Source: UBA1723 sp045629285 (GTDB taxonomy: Bacteria; Bacteroidota; Bacteroidia; Bacteroidales; Paludibacteraceae). From it: a stretch of 64,000 bases of DNA. Positions 1 to 8,811 of this stretch are shown in pieces. Positions within the stretch are counted from its first letter, which is position 1, and each line of letters opens with the position of its first letter. The notes under the pieces are model-generated. The model was not told the origin of the DNA and ran no database searches. It was given only the letters and a program-made list of their open reading frames with translations. A program made the translations under genes and the position numbers. The stretch spans positions 30,079 to 94,078 of the forward strand of contig JAZQQY010000015.1 in assembly GCA_045629285.1 (NCBI GenBank), given 5' to 3'.

Positions 1-106
1 CCAACAATGTTCTCTTTCCTGACTCTACTTTGATGCTCGACTCTTCCAACATCGTCATCGTCTCTTCAAATAGACGTCCTTTTGCCTGAACTGCTATTCT
101 TAACAT
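1..106 (-). CDS. hisG: ATP phosphoribosyltransferase, N-terminal fragment
   Basis: The first 35 codons of a minus-strand gene run off the left edge of the window. They begin MLRIAVQAKGRLFEETM, which I recognise as the start of Bacteroidales HisG, the enzyme that condenses ATP with PRPP in the first committed step of histidine synthesis. The start is the ATG at 106-104. Identity rests on this short stretch, but it is strongly supported by the upstream leader: a His-codon run followed by alternative hairpins and a terminator. It is presumably the first gene of a his operon that continues outside the window. Confidence 0.88.
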   Translation of the reverse strand, partial: MLRIAVQAKGRLFEETMTMLEESSIKVESGKRTLL

Positions 107-128
107 AATTTGAATTTGTAATGGTTTT

Positions 129-166
129 ATAAAAAAGGAGACCTACTGTTTCAAGTAAGCCTCCTT
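129..166 (-). terminator. Attenuator terminator hairpin of the his operon
   Basis: On the minus strand a 12-bp stem (arms 155-166 and 135-146, including two G-U pairs) encloses an 8-nt loop (147-154) and is followed by a run of Ts ending near 129. It lies between the leader-peptide stop codon and the hisG start, exactly where a transcription attenuator belongs. Its 5' arm overlaps sequence that can instead pair with the leader (152-160 with 204-212), so terminator and antiterminator exclude each other. Confidence 0.9.
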
Positions 167-229
167 CGTTCCTCTATTATTTATTTTGCAGAACACACAT
201 TTAGCTCACTTGCATCGTTTTCTATGCAA
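152..229 (-). promoter_or_regulatory. his antiterminator and pause hairpins
   Basis: Reading the minus strand 5' to 3': segment 1 (TTGCAT, 229-224) pairs with segment 2 (ATGCAA, 215-210), giving a pause-type hairpin directly after the His codons. Segment 2 continues as CAAGTGAGC (212-204), which pairs over 9 bp, with one G-U, with segment 3 (GCTTACTTG, 160-152). Segment 3 overlaps the 5' arm of the terminator. This 1:2, 2:3, 3:4 layout is that of classical amino-acid attenuators. A ribosome stalled on the His run would cover segment 1, favour 2:3 and allow readthrough into hisG. Confidence 0.85.
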
Positions 230-270
230 TGATGATGATGAATGTGCGTATGTAGTCTGCGAAATGTCAT
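181..270 (-). CDS. hisL: his operon leader peptide
   Basis: A 29-codon ORF starts at ATG 270-268 and ends with TAA at 183-181. Residues 7-14 read HTHIHHHH, so six of eight consecutive codons are His, four of them in tandem (CAT at 240-229). The ORF starts about a dozen bases after the predicted transcription start and ends 75 nt before hisG. The His run sits immediately before segment 1 of the attenuator, where stalling under low charged tRNA-His would switch the RNA fold. The product itself probably has no function beyond being translated. The symbol is by analogy with the enterobacterial leader; no sequence homology is claimed. Confidence 0.9.
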   Translation of the reverse strand: MTFRRLHTHIHHHHCIENDASELNVCSAK

Positions 271-288
271 TTATCTTAATATTTTCTA

Positions 289-318
289 CAAAAGTACACA
301 AAAATGAGATTATGACAA
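289..318 (-). promoter_or_regulatory. his operon promoter
   Basis: The minus strand carries TTG at 318-316, a 19-nt spacer, and TACTTTTG at 296-289. This matches the Bacteroides primary sigma consensus (TTTG-N19-21-TAnnTTTG). Transcription would begin near 282, giving a very short 5' UTR before the leader-peptide ATG at 270. It lies between the leader and the 3' end of the CotH-family gene, so the his operon has its own promoter. Confidence 0.75.
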
Positions 319-347
319 TTTATATAGCACTTTTTTATCAAACTTTT

Positions 348-3300
348 TTATTTCTTGACAAATCTGTCTGTATAAGTAGTCTCATTTGTAACAACTGTGA
401 CGATGTAAACGCCAGTGTTCAAACCATCTACATTGATTGCAGTAGTCTCGTCATCAGACTCGATATCGATAATTCTACGTGACAAACAGTCTGAAATCTG
501 GATTCTACGCGGACCTACCGAATGAGCCTTTACAAACAATGTGTTGTCAACAGGATTTGGATAAATCACGACTCCAGAATCAAGCAACTTGTTTCCTGCC
601 AACTGATCATACAAATCATTCGTACAGATGACATTTCCGTTAGCTAGACGTGGCGATGCGATTTCAACACCTATATTATCAACGATCTCACAATTCGAGA
701 ACTCTACAAATTCATCAGAACCGTCTGTTACACGTCCGTAACTTCCGTTTCTAACATGAGACTTTGTCGACATAACGTCAAGCGTATCATTCTTACCCTG
801 ATATACCTGCATCAAGATCAACTCCTGTGAAGCATCGGCCGACAACTTAAAGTTCAAGTGACGTGGACCGTCATCAGCACTTCCGTCTGCCCAAAGAATA
901 ATTCTTTCTCCAGCTGGAATTACAGTTGAATCTGATCTGAATCTTGGGAACTTATGGGTCTTGGCCTTTGTCTTGTTAACCAAGATCATGTCTGCCAAAT
1001 CTACATCCTTGTCGCCAGCATTGTAAATCTCGATCCAGTCTGGCTTCTGTCCATACTCGTCTTTAGTTCTGCCATTTGATGAACAAATCTCGTTGATGAA
1101 CAACTCTGGTCTTGTGTAGTCAGGATCAGCCTCAACATACAACTTGACCGTCATATCTTTTCCGACCTTTCCAGAGAATACGTCTCCGACAATTTCCGAC
1201 TTTCCATTAGAAACTGAAGATGCTGTCAACTTCATTGTCAAATCTGAACTTGACGCCTCATTCTGATGGATTTCAACGGCAATCACATTCTTACCTTTCT
1301 TGAACAATGAACCATCTATTGAAAATGACGACTCCTCATCGTTAGCATATCCATCTTCCAATTTCGCCAACATTTCGTAAGTATATGTTGTATCCTTTGG
1401 CAAATTGAAAACAGCGACAGCCTTACCATTTACATATACAACTGCTGCATCATCGTACATCACATTGAAAGATACCTTCTTGAATTCCTTGTCTGAAGCG
1501 CAATCGACAGTTGTACGGAAATATGCTGTAATATACTTATTTTCCTTATCCTTGCCGTATTCCAATTTTGTATCGTAGTCTCTATCGGAAGCATAACCGA
1601 ACTTACCGTGACCTACTTTCCACTCTGAATCATCATAGTCAGTAGCCATCCAGTCCTTAGCCGGCATGATACTATCATAGAAATATGTCCACTCTGTAGC
1701 CTTTGTAATCAAATCCTTAGTATCAACTAGAGAATCCGACAAGTGCCACTTCTGAACACGATACCCAGTAGGCAACTTAGGCTCAATCTTGATCTTCTGA
1801 CCAAGGTAAGCATTGTAAGTATATGAGTCGTCATTCATAAACTCCTTGTTGAACATATAGTCAACCGAAGACAACTCCTCTGGAAGGATAACCTGGAAAT
1901 TAAACTTAACCTTTGAATCCGACAACTTGAACTTAGAAAGCAACTGTTCCTTAACTGTGCGGCATCTTGTAGAAGTGAACGACTTGATTCCGTTAGTGTA
2001 ATCGTCAACACTTCCTGAGATAGCCTTTGTAGCACAGAAATCTTTCTTAACCAAAGATGAAATTGAATCCCACTTTGCCATGATCTTCTCCTCAGAGAAA
2101 CGAGAACTTAGCTGTTTCAAGAACTCAGTAGCGAAACGCAACTGGAAATCCTCGTTCTGCATGCAATGGTAGAACAATGTAGTCTTCCACTTTGACTTCT
2201 CATCAAAACGGTAACCGCCACCAACAGTCGATCCGTTAGCCCAGTTTACTGCCTCTCCAACACCCATAGTGAAGTCGATCATGTTCATGCTTGGACTACA
2301 ATAGTTTGGAGACCAACCTTCATACATTCCGTAACCGAAGTCTGTATCATAAACAATCCAACGGAACTTACCGTCCTTTTTCTTTCTCCACAACTTTGTA
2401 TTGTTACCTGGCCAGTCTGTATTTACAACGAACTGCTCCAAAATCTGCCAATGAATGTACTCGTCAATATCCATTCTATTTGACAACTGCTCATAGAAGT
2501 CGTCATCAGCGTAATGATTCTCAACATAAGAAATCATCTCATTGTATGCATCAAGCGTACCGACTACAGCCTCAAGTCTATCAGTCTTGATTGACACAAC
2601 GTCGATCTCATCCTCTTCCAAACCATAGTTATGGTAGACATAATCCTCATTTGTGCGCTCACGAAGACCCATCAAACCTTGGTACTTTCCATTTAGATAA
2701 TATGCAACTGGCTGGTATCCCTGATAATCGATACCCATACCCTTTCCAATCGACTGCATGAATCCGTCACGGCATCTCAATGAACCGTATGCATTACCAC
2801 CGTTACGAATCTGAACACTCTTCAACTCCTTGAAAGACTTCTCCTTGAAGAACTTAGTATATCCAAGACGATTGTTACCAGTCTTCTTAGAGGCCTTCAT
2901 CTTTAAACTCTTAGTCTTATATGAATCCTGACGAGAGCAACCTCCAGTGACACCGATTTCGATCTTCTGGCCACACTTCATCTCGCCATCTTCAAAATAC
3001 TCAAAATATGCAGGACGACTCCAGTCTCTGTTAAAGTTAGCCTTTGCCTCAACACAACCTGAAGCTCCAGCGACACCGTTTGTTCCTTTTACACAGATAC
3101 CGATCTGATCGTCATTTAAGAACATATCGTCTGTAACAATCGACACAACTGGAATATCTGTTCCTGTACAACTCTCTGAATATGGCGATTTAATGATGAA
3201 TGTACCAGTCAAAATATCACTGGACAACTGACCTTCGATAAATGCTTTTGCTCTGATGGGCTTGTTTTCCTTAGATATCTCGAATGGTCCCTCATACAAA

Positions 3301-3947
3301 TGGCTCTCTTCTGTAGGAATGGATCCATCTGTTGTATAATAGATCAATGCATTTGCTGAATCACAAGTCAATGCTATCTCCTTTTTCTCTTCGCCAAAAT
3401 AGAAGCCTGGTTTTGTAACAAATTTTGGAGTCGGAACTCGATTTGCAAATGCCTTAGAATTCTTCTTTCCTGGAGTAGGCTCCATATAACCCCCATCTCC
3501 ATAAGAAAGATCAGGCAACTGCAAAGGATGCTTTATCTCAATAACTGTCTTATCAGCAAATTTAATTGCCAATTTACCGGCTTTGTACTCCAACTTTTTG
3601 GGGAAACTACCCAAAAGAGTAGAAGATGTTGGCTTTGCCTCTACATCTCCATCAAATGCTAGTACACTATAACCTGTTGGAATTTTGTGACTTTCCTGGA
3701 ATACACCAGTCCAATCAACCTTACCTGACTCTTTGTAAGCTGTCACAGTTGCCCCTTTCAAATCAACAGGGTCTCCGTCATTGTAGAACTCTATCCAAGA
3801 TGGAAATTCATAAGTTGTTGCATCCAAATAGGCAGAGATATTACAAGGCATAATCTCGTTAATTTTGACCGTAGCTGAAGCTCCGACTGAAGCCGCCAGC
3901 AACATAATAGCTGTAAGTTTTCTATATATCACGTTTTTCATACTCAT
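348..3947 (-). CDS. CotH-kinase/lamin-tail surface protein with T9SS sorting domain
   Basis: A large secreted protein of 1199 residues. A signal peptide (about 1-25, ending near ASA) is followed by a lamin-tail-type domain (INEIMPCN...SWIEFYNDGD, about 27-130), a chitobiase/hexosaminidase C-terminal-type beta module (about 170-250, with YYTTDGSIPT), a CotH kinase-like domain (about 265-650), and a second lamin-tail domain near 950-1080 (FINEICSSNG...DWIEIYNAGD). The last 75 residues (VVIYPNPVDN...GVYIVTVVTN...RFVKK) look like a type A sorting domain of the type IX secretion system, implying export through the outer membrane and surface attachment. CotH domains phosphorylate proteins in Bacillus spores; the substrate here is unknown. 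Monocistronic, with its own promoter upstream. Confidence 0.85.
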   Translation of the reverse strand: MSMKNVIYRKLTAIMLLAASVGASATVKINEIMPCNISAYLDATTYEFPSWIEFYNDGDPVDLKGATVTAYKESGKVDWTGVFQESHKIPTGYSVLAFDGDVEAKPTSSTLLGSFPKKLEYKAGKLAIKFADKTVIEIKHPLQLPDLSYGDGGYMEPTPGKKNSKAFANRVPTPKFVTKPGFYFGEEKKEIALTCDSANALIYYTTDGSIPTEESHLYEGPFEISKENKPIRAKAFIEGQLSSDILTGTFIIKSPYSESCTGTDIPVVSIVTDDMFLNDDQIGICVKGTNGVAGASGCVEAKANFNRDWSRPAYFEYFEDGEMKCGQKIEIGVTGGCSRQDSYKTKSLKMKASKKTGNNRLGYTKFFKEKSFKELKSVQIRNGGNAYGSLRCRDGFMQSIGKGMGIDYQGYQPVAYYLNGKYQGLMGLRERTNEDYVYHNYGLEEDEIDVVSIKTDRLEAVVGTLDAYNEMISYVENHYADDDFYEQLSNRMDIDEYIHWQILEQFVVNTDWPGNNTKLWRKKKDGKFRWIVYDTDFGYGMYEGWSPNYCSPSMNMIDFTMGVGEAVNWANGSTVGGGYRFDEKSKWKTTLFYHCMQNEDFQLRFATEFLKQLSSRFSEEKIMAKWDSISSLVKKDFCATKAISGSVDDYTNGIKSFTSTRCRTVKEQLLSKFKLSDSKVKFNFQVILPEELSSVDYMFNKEFMNDDSYTYNAYLGQKIKIEPKLPTGYRVQKWHLSDSLVDTKDLITKATEWTYFYDSIMPAKDWMATDYDDSEWKVGHGKFGYASDRDYDTKLEYGKDKENKYITAYFRTTVDCASDKEFKKVSFNVMYDDAAVVYVNGKAVAVFNLPKDTTYTYEMLAKLEDGYANDEESSFSIDGSLFKKGKNVIAVEIHQNEASSSDLTMKLTASSVSNGKSEIVGDVFSGKVGKDMTVKLYVEADPDYTRPELFINEICSSNGRTKDEYGQKPDWIEIYNAGDKDVDLADMILVNKTKAKTHKFPRFRSDSTVIPAGERIILWADGSADDGPRHLNFKLSADASQELILMQVYQGKNDTLDVMSTKSHVRNGSYGRVTDGSDEFVEFSNCEIVDNIGVEIASPRLANGNVICTNDLYDQLAGNKLLDSGVVIYPNPVDNTLFVKAHSVGPRRIQISDCLSRRIIDIESDDETTAINVDGLNTGVYIVTVVTNETTYTDRFVKK

Positions 3948-3970
3948 GCCCTATTACAATTGTAAAGTTG

Positions 3971-4001
3971 CAAATATATTTAATCAACTTAACAAAAACA
4001 A
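3971..4001 (-). promoter_or_regulatory. Promoter of the CotH-family gene
   Basis: On the minus strand, TTG (4001-3999, within a T-rich run) is separated by 20 nt from TATATTTG (3978-3971), matching the Bacteroides consensus. The -7 element lies 24 nt upstream of the CotH-family ATG. The rest of 3948-4074 is AT-rich with no further gene seen. Confidence 0.6.
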
Positions 4002-4074
4002 AATTTTACGTATTTAAAATATTGCGGATCTGCAAATAGTCCAAATCTTTGGACAAACAATACGTTTAAAACAG

Positions 4075-4650
4075 TCAACATTTTTGATGGAGAAAATAAT
4101 TATATGCATCTATCATATTATTCAGTTCATCACGTGTTTCCATCAAAAGTATCAATGCTCTCTCCTTAGCATTTCGTTTTCTATCGTTTTTTATTTCCGA
4201 AACAGCACCTTCTATTGTGAGACGTCGCTCTCTAAGTAACAATTTCAGCAACTTAAGGTTTTCTATATTTTCTTTGGTAAACCTTCTCGTGCCTCCTCGC
4301 GTACGATGGCTACAGAAATTTTTGCCAAACACGGCAAACGACTCTTCCCAAAAGCGAATGGTAGCCTGCGTTTCTCCAATTATAGATTCAACTTCACTGA
4401 TCTTGTAATATTTCTTTTCATATACAGAATCAACGGAATCTTCTTCTTCATCAGATTCATTACTTAAAGATTCACTTTCCGACTCTATCGCTTCAAGATC
4501 AACATCGTCATCTATAGTGTCTTCATCAAACACAATGAAATCATCGTCATTATCAACCGTAGAAGCAATTTTTTCCGTTTTCTCTATAGGTGAATCTGGC
4601 GACGTTTTCCAAACAATTATGTCGTCCGAATCATTTATATTACTACTCAT
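4075..4650 (-). CDS. MerR-family transcriptional regulator with acidic N-terminus
   Basis: A 191-residue protein. The N-terminal 75 residues are very acidic and low in complexity (DDD, DEEED runs) and probably disordered. A MerR-type winged-helix domain follows (about 80-150: YYKISEVESIIGETQATIRFWEE...RGGTRRFTKENIENLKLLKLLL), then a helical tail. The family binds promoter spacers and often senses metals or drugs; no cysteine-rich effector domain is present, so the signal is unknown. It lies downstream of ompA on the same strand, beyond a terminator, and may be reached by readthrough. Related MerR proteins are common in Bacteroidales. Confidence 0.85.
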   Translation of the reverse strand: MSSNINDSDDIIVWKTSPDSPIEKTEKIASTVDNDDDFIVFDEDTIDDDVDLEAIESESESLSNESDEEEDSVDSVYEKKYYKISEVESIIGETQATIRFWEESFAVFGKNFCSHRTRGGTRRFTKENIENLKLLKLLLRERRLTIEGAVSEIKNDRKRNAKERALILLMETRDELNNMIDAYNYFLHQKC

Positions 4651-4672
4651 ACTGAAGTCAAATCAAAAAAAA

Positions 4673-4702
4673 GAGAAAGAACCGCCGAAACGATTCTTTC
4701 TC
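4673..4702 (-). terminator. Terminator downstream of the OmpA gene
   Basis: On the minus strand GAGAAAGAA (4702-4694) pairs with TTCTTTCTC (4681-4673) around a 12-nt loop, followed by a run of eight Ts. It lies 23 bp after the ompA stop codon and 23 bp before the MerR start. Confidence 0.75.
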
Positions 4703-4724
4703 CCATGCTTATTGAATATTCTTA

Positions 4725-6209
4725 TTAGAACTCAACCTCGAATGCAACACGACGGTTCTCAGCACGACCCTTAGCTGTCTTGTTGCTAGCTACTGGAACT
4801 GTGTCACCGTAACCTGCAGCAGCCAAACGAGACTCGTCAACACCCTTCTCAACTAGGTATGTTCTAACAGCAGCAGCACGCTCCTTAGAAAGCTGCATGT
4901 TCTTAGCTGGATCACCTACGTTGTCTGTGTGACCACCGATGTTCAACTTGTATGCTGGGTTCTCCTGCATTACCTTAACAACGTCGTCTAGGATAGCGAA
5001 TGAAGTCTTTCCCTTGATCTTAGACTTACCTGTCTCGAACTGAACTCCGTTAAGAGCCTTCTTGAACAACTGCTTAACCTCAGCCTTAACCTCAGGACAT
5101 CCCTTGTTCTCCTTGATACCTGGAGTCTCTGGACACTTATCCTCGTAGTCGTAGATACCATCAGCATCCTTATCTGTAGGACAACCGTTCTCGTCTACAT
5201 ATCCCTTAGCCTCAACTGGAGTACCAGGACACTTATCTAGGTAATCAGCAACACCGTCACCATCTGTATCCTTTGGACATCCGTTCTCGTCAACCTCAGC
5301 CTCCTTTGGAGTATCAGGACACTGATCTAGGTAGTCAGCTACACCGTCCTTATCTGAATCAATTGGGCAACCAAGTGAGTCAACCTGTACACCTGCTGGA
5401 GTGTTAGGACACTTGTCTAGGTAGTCAGCAACACCGTCGCCGTCTGCATCCTTAGGACATCCCTTAGCGTCAACCTCGATACCCATATTCTGAGGTGTGT
5501 TAGGACACATATCCTCCTTATCTGGAACACCATCCTTATCTGAATCCTTTGGAGAACCAAAAGCAATCTTGAATCCCAAGCTGTGCATCAACTGCTGATC
5601 CTTTGCCTTACCAGCCTCGTGAGCATCCTTATCGTCACCTAGTGTGTAACCATAACGAGCTGTGTAAGCCAATGCCAAACGCTCTGTGATTCTGAAATCA
5701 CATCCAACACCACCAACAATTACTGGATCACCTCCAGCAACACCGATGTACTTATTTGCGTCCTTCTCCATCAAATAACGGTAACCAACACCGGCAAAAA
5801 TGTATGGATTGAAACGGCAAGAATCCTTAGTGATGAACTTGAAAGCAGCTGTCAAATCTCCATAAACCTCTGACATCTTCATCTCTGGACGGTTACTATA
5901 GTTTGAACCTAGAGTGTTGTCATCGTTGTTGTCGAACTGAACACCCTCTTTCTTTGCTCCTAGCAAACCATAAGAACCGAAGAATGCTACATCCCAACGC
6001 TTGTTCAAGAAACGGTTAACTGAGATAGCACCGTGTCCATAGAAACTATAGTTATCCTTAAGGATACCCATCATGTTAGATGCAAGCTCTCCTTCGTACT
6101 CTGTCAAACCACCGTAGACACCGATAGCCCACTGGTTAGACTCTGTCTGAGCTGTTGCAGCAGAAATTCCTGTAATTGCTGCGCATGCTAAAGTTACAAT
6201 CTTTTTCAT
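4725..6209 (-). CDS. OmpA-family outer membrane protein with thrombospondin type-3 repeats
   Basis: A 494-residue outer membrane protein. A signal peptide (about 1-20, ends AATAQ) is followed by an eight-stranded-barrel-type N-domain (about 25-215), five calcium-binding thrombospondin type-3 repeats (about 218-375; each D-x-D-x-D-G-x-x-D...CP.TP) and a C-terminal OmpA peptidoglycan-binding domain (about 385-494), with the typical LNIGGHTDNVGDPAKNMQLS, RAAAVRTYLV and GRAENRRV motifs. It probably links the outer membrane to peptidoglycan. The codon bias looks like that of a highly expressed gene. Monocistronic, with a terminator just downstream. Confidence 0.93.
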   Translation of the reverse strand: MKKIVTLACAAITGISAATAQTESNQWAIGVYGGLTEYEGELASNMMGILKDNYSFYGHGAISVNRFLNKRWDVAFFGSYGLLGAKKEGVQFDNNDDNTLGSNYSNRPEMKMSEVYGDLTAAFKFITKDSCRFNPYIFAGVGYRYLMEKDANKYIGVAGGDPVIVGGVGCDFRITERLALAYTARYGYTLGDDKDAHEAGKAKDQQLMHSLGFKIAFGSPKDSDKDGVPDKEDMCPNTPQNMGIEVDAKGCPKDADGDGVADYLDKCPNTPAGVQVDSLGCPIDSDKDGVADYLDQCPDTPKEAEVDENGCPKDTDGDGVADYLDKCPGTPVEAKGYVDENGCPTDKDADGIYDYEDKCPETPGIKENKGCPEVKAEVKQLFKKALNGVQFETGKSKIKGKTSFAILDDVVKVMQENPAYKLNIGGHTDNVGDPAKNMQLSKERAAAVRTYLVEKGVDESRLAAAGYGDTVPVASNKTAKGRAENRRVAFEVEF

Positions 6210-6251
6210 CTTTTCGTGTAGAATGAAATTTATTACTTATTTTTCTGCTTA

Positions 6252-6284
6252 CAAATGTATAACTTTTTTAGAGTAATTTATCAA
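6252..6284 (-). promoter_or_regulatory. Probable promoter of the OmpA gene
   Basis: The minus strand has TACATTTG (6259-6252), an exact -7 match, and TTTG at 6285-6282, but the spacer is 22 nt, slightly longer than consensus. It sits 43 nt upstream of the ATG. The region 6210-6309 is otherwise AT-rich with no gene. Confidence 0.45.
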
Positions 6285-6309
6285 ATTATAACATTTTTTT
6301 ACCTTTATA

Positions 6310-8601
6310 TTAGTTTTCTATCAAACTTTCTCCAAATATCAAGAAACCAATATTAAGTCCGACACTTACATCTCTGAACGGTTTGGAATATGAGCCTACA
6401 TATACTCCGGCTGTAATCAAATCCAGCTGAAGAGCAAATGTCAACTCATTAATCAAATTCCAATCACGTGGAATAATCCTACATGTATTGAACATGTCCG
6501 TTCTTGCGAACAGGTATGATTCATAGCGTAAATGCAACTGATTGTTGATCTTCAGTATCGGTTTCAGGCCGATTGCCGCATAGCACGGCGAACGGTAAGA
6601 CGGCAATATTGTAGTCTTCGAGTGGGTTGTCGGCTCAAAGGCTGGAAGCTTGAAATAAGTTGATTTTTCGTTTCCGTTATACCCCCAATTGCTTGCCACA
6701 AATTCAATATGTGTGCCGAAAGAGAAATGCGAAGCCATATCATAGTACTTCTCATGAAATCCCTTAAACACAATATTGGTATGCCATTTAGGATCATTCG
6801 CCAACTGATACAAATCACCATCGAACGCATCCTCATACCATGTCTGCTGTTCACGCGAACGTATCAGTTGCAGACTGACTTTATGGTTCGATCCAGACGT
6901 CGAATACTGTCTGTGCGGCAATGAATTACGGTTTGCTGTAATGCCGCTCACCCACGCTCGCATTCTTGTCATGTCTCTTTCGTCTTCGTTTTGTTTCAAC
7001 CCAGTATGACGGTATTTGTCCAATCCTAATCCGGTCCAGACCTCAATTTTTCCATGGTCTCCCAACGGGACTCCATATTTGATTTTTCCGAATGCCTCAT
7101 ACTTGCTTCCTTCACTTTGGGAGTCGTAATTGAAATATACTTCCTCTCCGTAATACTTAAAATTCTGGACAGCTCCATAAAGTTTCACATACATGGGCTT
7201 ATCGGATGGCATATCGGCTCGCCCCATCAATTGCAAGGAAGAATAGAAATTTCCGATCTGTCCCGAACATACAATGTCAAACGGCACATGAAGGACTCCT
7301 TGATAATCAGCACCAAAATAGAGTTGATTCAACAATGCGGACGAAATGTTTCCACCGATTCCTAAAGAGAGATTGTTCTGCATCTTCATCTTCATTATCA
7401 AATCAAAATCCTTTCCATTATACACTCCTGAAGGGTCGATCTCCTGAATACGGTGATCCGAAAGCAGGCGGAAATATCCTTTCGAAAAGTCGTCTATACT
7501 GATGCTGTCTTGCTTCTTTCCTTTTATCGATCGCAAAATATAATCCCTTTTGTTGGATTTCAAACCAGGAGTATGTATACGACGGAACGACATCGGAGGC
7601 AAACCGTTGCGATACGCGACTCTTGTCGAATCAAGGGAAGCTAAACTTTTTCGTCTGGCCACCTCTGCCTTAATCTCTGCCATGTGGGCCATACACGTGT
7701 CGTAACCGATTTGCACAAGTTCCTCAATTCTATGAAAATCAAGCAGACGCACATCATCGTACTTAAACTCAAAAATATGACCCGACTTACCTTTCGGCAT
7801 CGAGAAATCCTGCTTCATAGTAATCATGCATTCAAGCAGATCGTATAGCGACGCGGACTCATCCAACGGCGTGATATCAGATGTGACAGAGGATCCGATC
7901 ACGTAGTCGGGATCAAACTCCTTAACCAACGTATGTATCGGGAAATTGTCGTAAATACCACCGTCGACAAGCAATCTGTTATCAATCTGCACGGAAGGAT
8001 AGATGAACGGGAATCCCATCGTAGAGTGCATGCACTGAGTCAAATCCCCTCCCCTATGCACCACGCTCTCCTTTTTATAAATATCCGAAGCGACACATCT
8101 GAACGGAATCATGAGGCTGTCGAAATTGCCCTTACACATTGCACCTTCCCTCAAATACATCTTCATGAAAGCGAAATTCTTGTAGACAGGATTCACCAAG
8201 CTTCGCGGAAAGCGTGGTGCGATAGCAATGGAATCGTCTATTGTGATTTTTATATTTCCAAATTCCGGCGTCGGCTCATTACGTCGGAATTTATAAGCTT
8301 TGTCGTCTGGAAGATAGAAATTTGTCCACTCCTTAAACTCATCACTGAGCAAGACAGCCTTGATTTCCTCGATTGTATAACCCATACAATATAAGGAACC
8401 TACAATAGCTCCCATCGACGTGCCAATAACATAATCTATAGGAATATCATTTTCTTCCAACGCCTTAAGCACACCGATATGTGTACCGCCACGTGCTCCG
8501 CCTCCGCTCAATGCAATACCGATCGACTGCGAACTTGCACTCATCAGCAAAGTCGACAGCATACAGATACAGATAGCAATTCTCAAGAAAAAAGATTTCA
8601 T
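6310..8601 (-). CDS. Patatin-like phospholipase with outer-membrane barrel domain
   Basis: I place the start at the ATG at 8601 rather than the upstream in-frame one (8751), because the protein then begins with a normal signal peptide (MKSFFLRIAICICMLSTLLM), giving 763 residues. The patatin domain (about 25-290) carries the oxyanion motif SGGGARGG, the nucleophile motif GTSMG and the catalytic DGG (DGGIYDNFP), so it is likely an active serine lipase. The C-terminal half resembles the BamA-type surface-antigen barrel found in the PlpD group of type Vd autotransporter-like phospholipases. Predicted to sit in the outer membrane. Single-gene unit. Confidence 0.88.
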   Translation of the reverse strand: MKSFFLRIAICICMLSTLLMSASSQSIGIALSGGGARGGTHIGVLKALEENDIPIDYVIGTSMGAIVGSLYCMGYTIEEIKAVLLSDEFKEWTNFYLPDDKAYKFRRNEPTPEFGNIKITIDDSIAIAPRFPRSLVNPVYKNFAFMKMYLREGAMCKGNFDSLMIPFRCVASDIYKKESVVHRGGDLTQCMHSTMGFPFIYPSVQIDNRLLVDGGIYDNFPIHTLVKEFDPDYVIGSSVTSDITPLDESASLYDLLECMITMKQDFSMPKGKSGHIFEFKYDDVRLLDFHRIEELVQIGYDTCMAHMAEIKAEVARRKSLASLDSTRVAYRNGLPPMSFRRIHTPGLKSNKRDYILRSIKGKKQDSISIDDFSKGYFRLLSDHRIQEIDPSGVYNGKDFDLIMKMKMQNNLSLGIGGNISSALLNQLYFGADYQGVLHVPFDIVCSGQIGNFYSSLQLMGRADMPSDKPMYVKLYGAVQNFKYYGEEVYFNYDSQSEGSKYEAFGKIKYGVPLGDHGKIEVWTGLGLDKYRHTGLKQNEDERDMTRMRAWVSGITANRNSLPHRQYSTSGSNHKVSLQLIRSREQQTWYEDAFDGDLYQLANDPKWHTNIVFKGFHEKYYDMASHFSFGTHIEFVASNWGYNGNEKSTYFKLPAFEPTTHSKTTILPSYRSPCYAAIGLKPILKINNQLHLRYESYLFARTDMFNTCRIIPRDWNLINELTFALQLDLITAGVYVGSYSKPFRDVSVGLNIGFLIFGESLIEN

Positions 8602-8811
8602 AAATTGTATTGCATTAAGTCCCAAAATTATTGGCATCTGCAAAATTATAAAATATAACACTATCGACTCTTTGATTCCGCACCTTTTGACACCACAATT
8701 TATCAACAATCCGACAAGACTTGCAACCGATGAAGTATACAAAACGACCATTTTTTCTTAACTTTGTGGCAGAAAATGAACAGGATATAAGAAGAAATAA
8801 CTTTTGAGGCG
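8602..8811. other. Divergent intergenic region
   Basis: This stretch separates the patatin gene (minus) from the LytTR gene (plus). It holds two minus-strand TAATTTTG -7-like boxes (8648-8641 and 8629-8622) and one plus-strand TAACTTTG (8759-8766), none with a well-spaced TTTG. No further gene is visible. Confidence 0.4.

Noticed and set aside
186..482. Plus-strand 98-residue ORF over the his leader and the 3' end of the CotH gene
   Set aside because: It is antisense to the leader, promoter and a well-supported gene; the composition is not protein-like.
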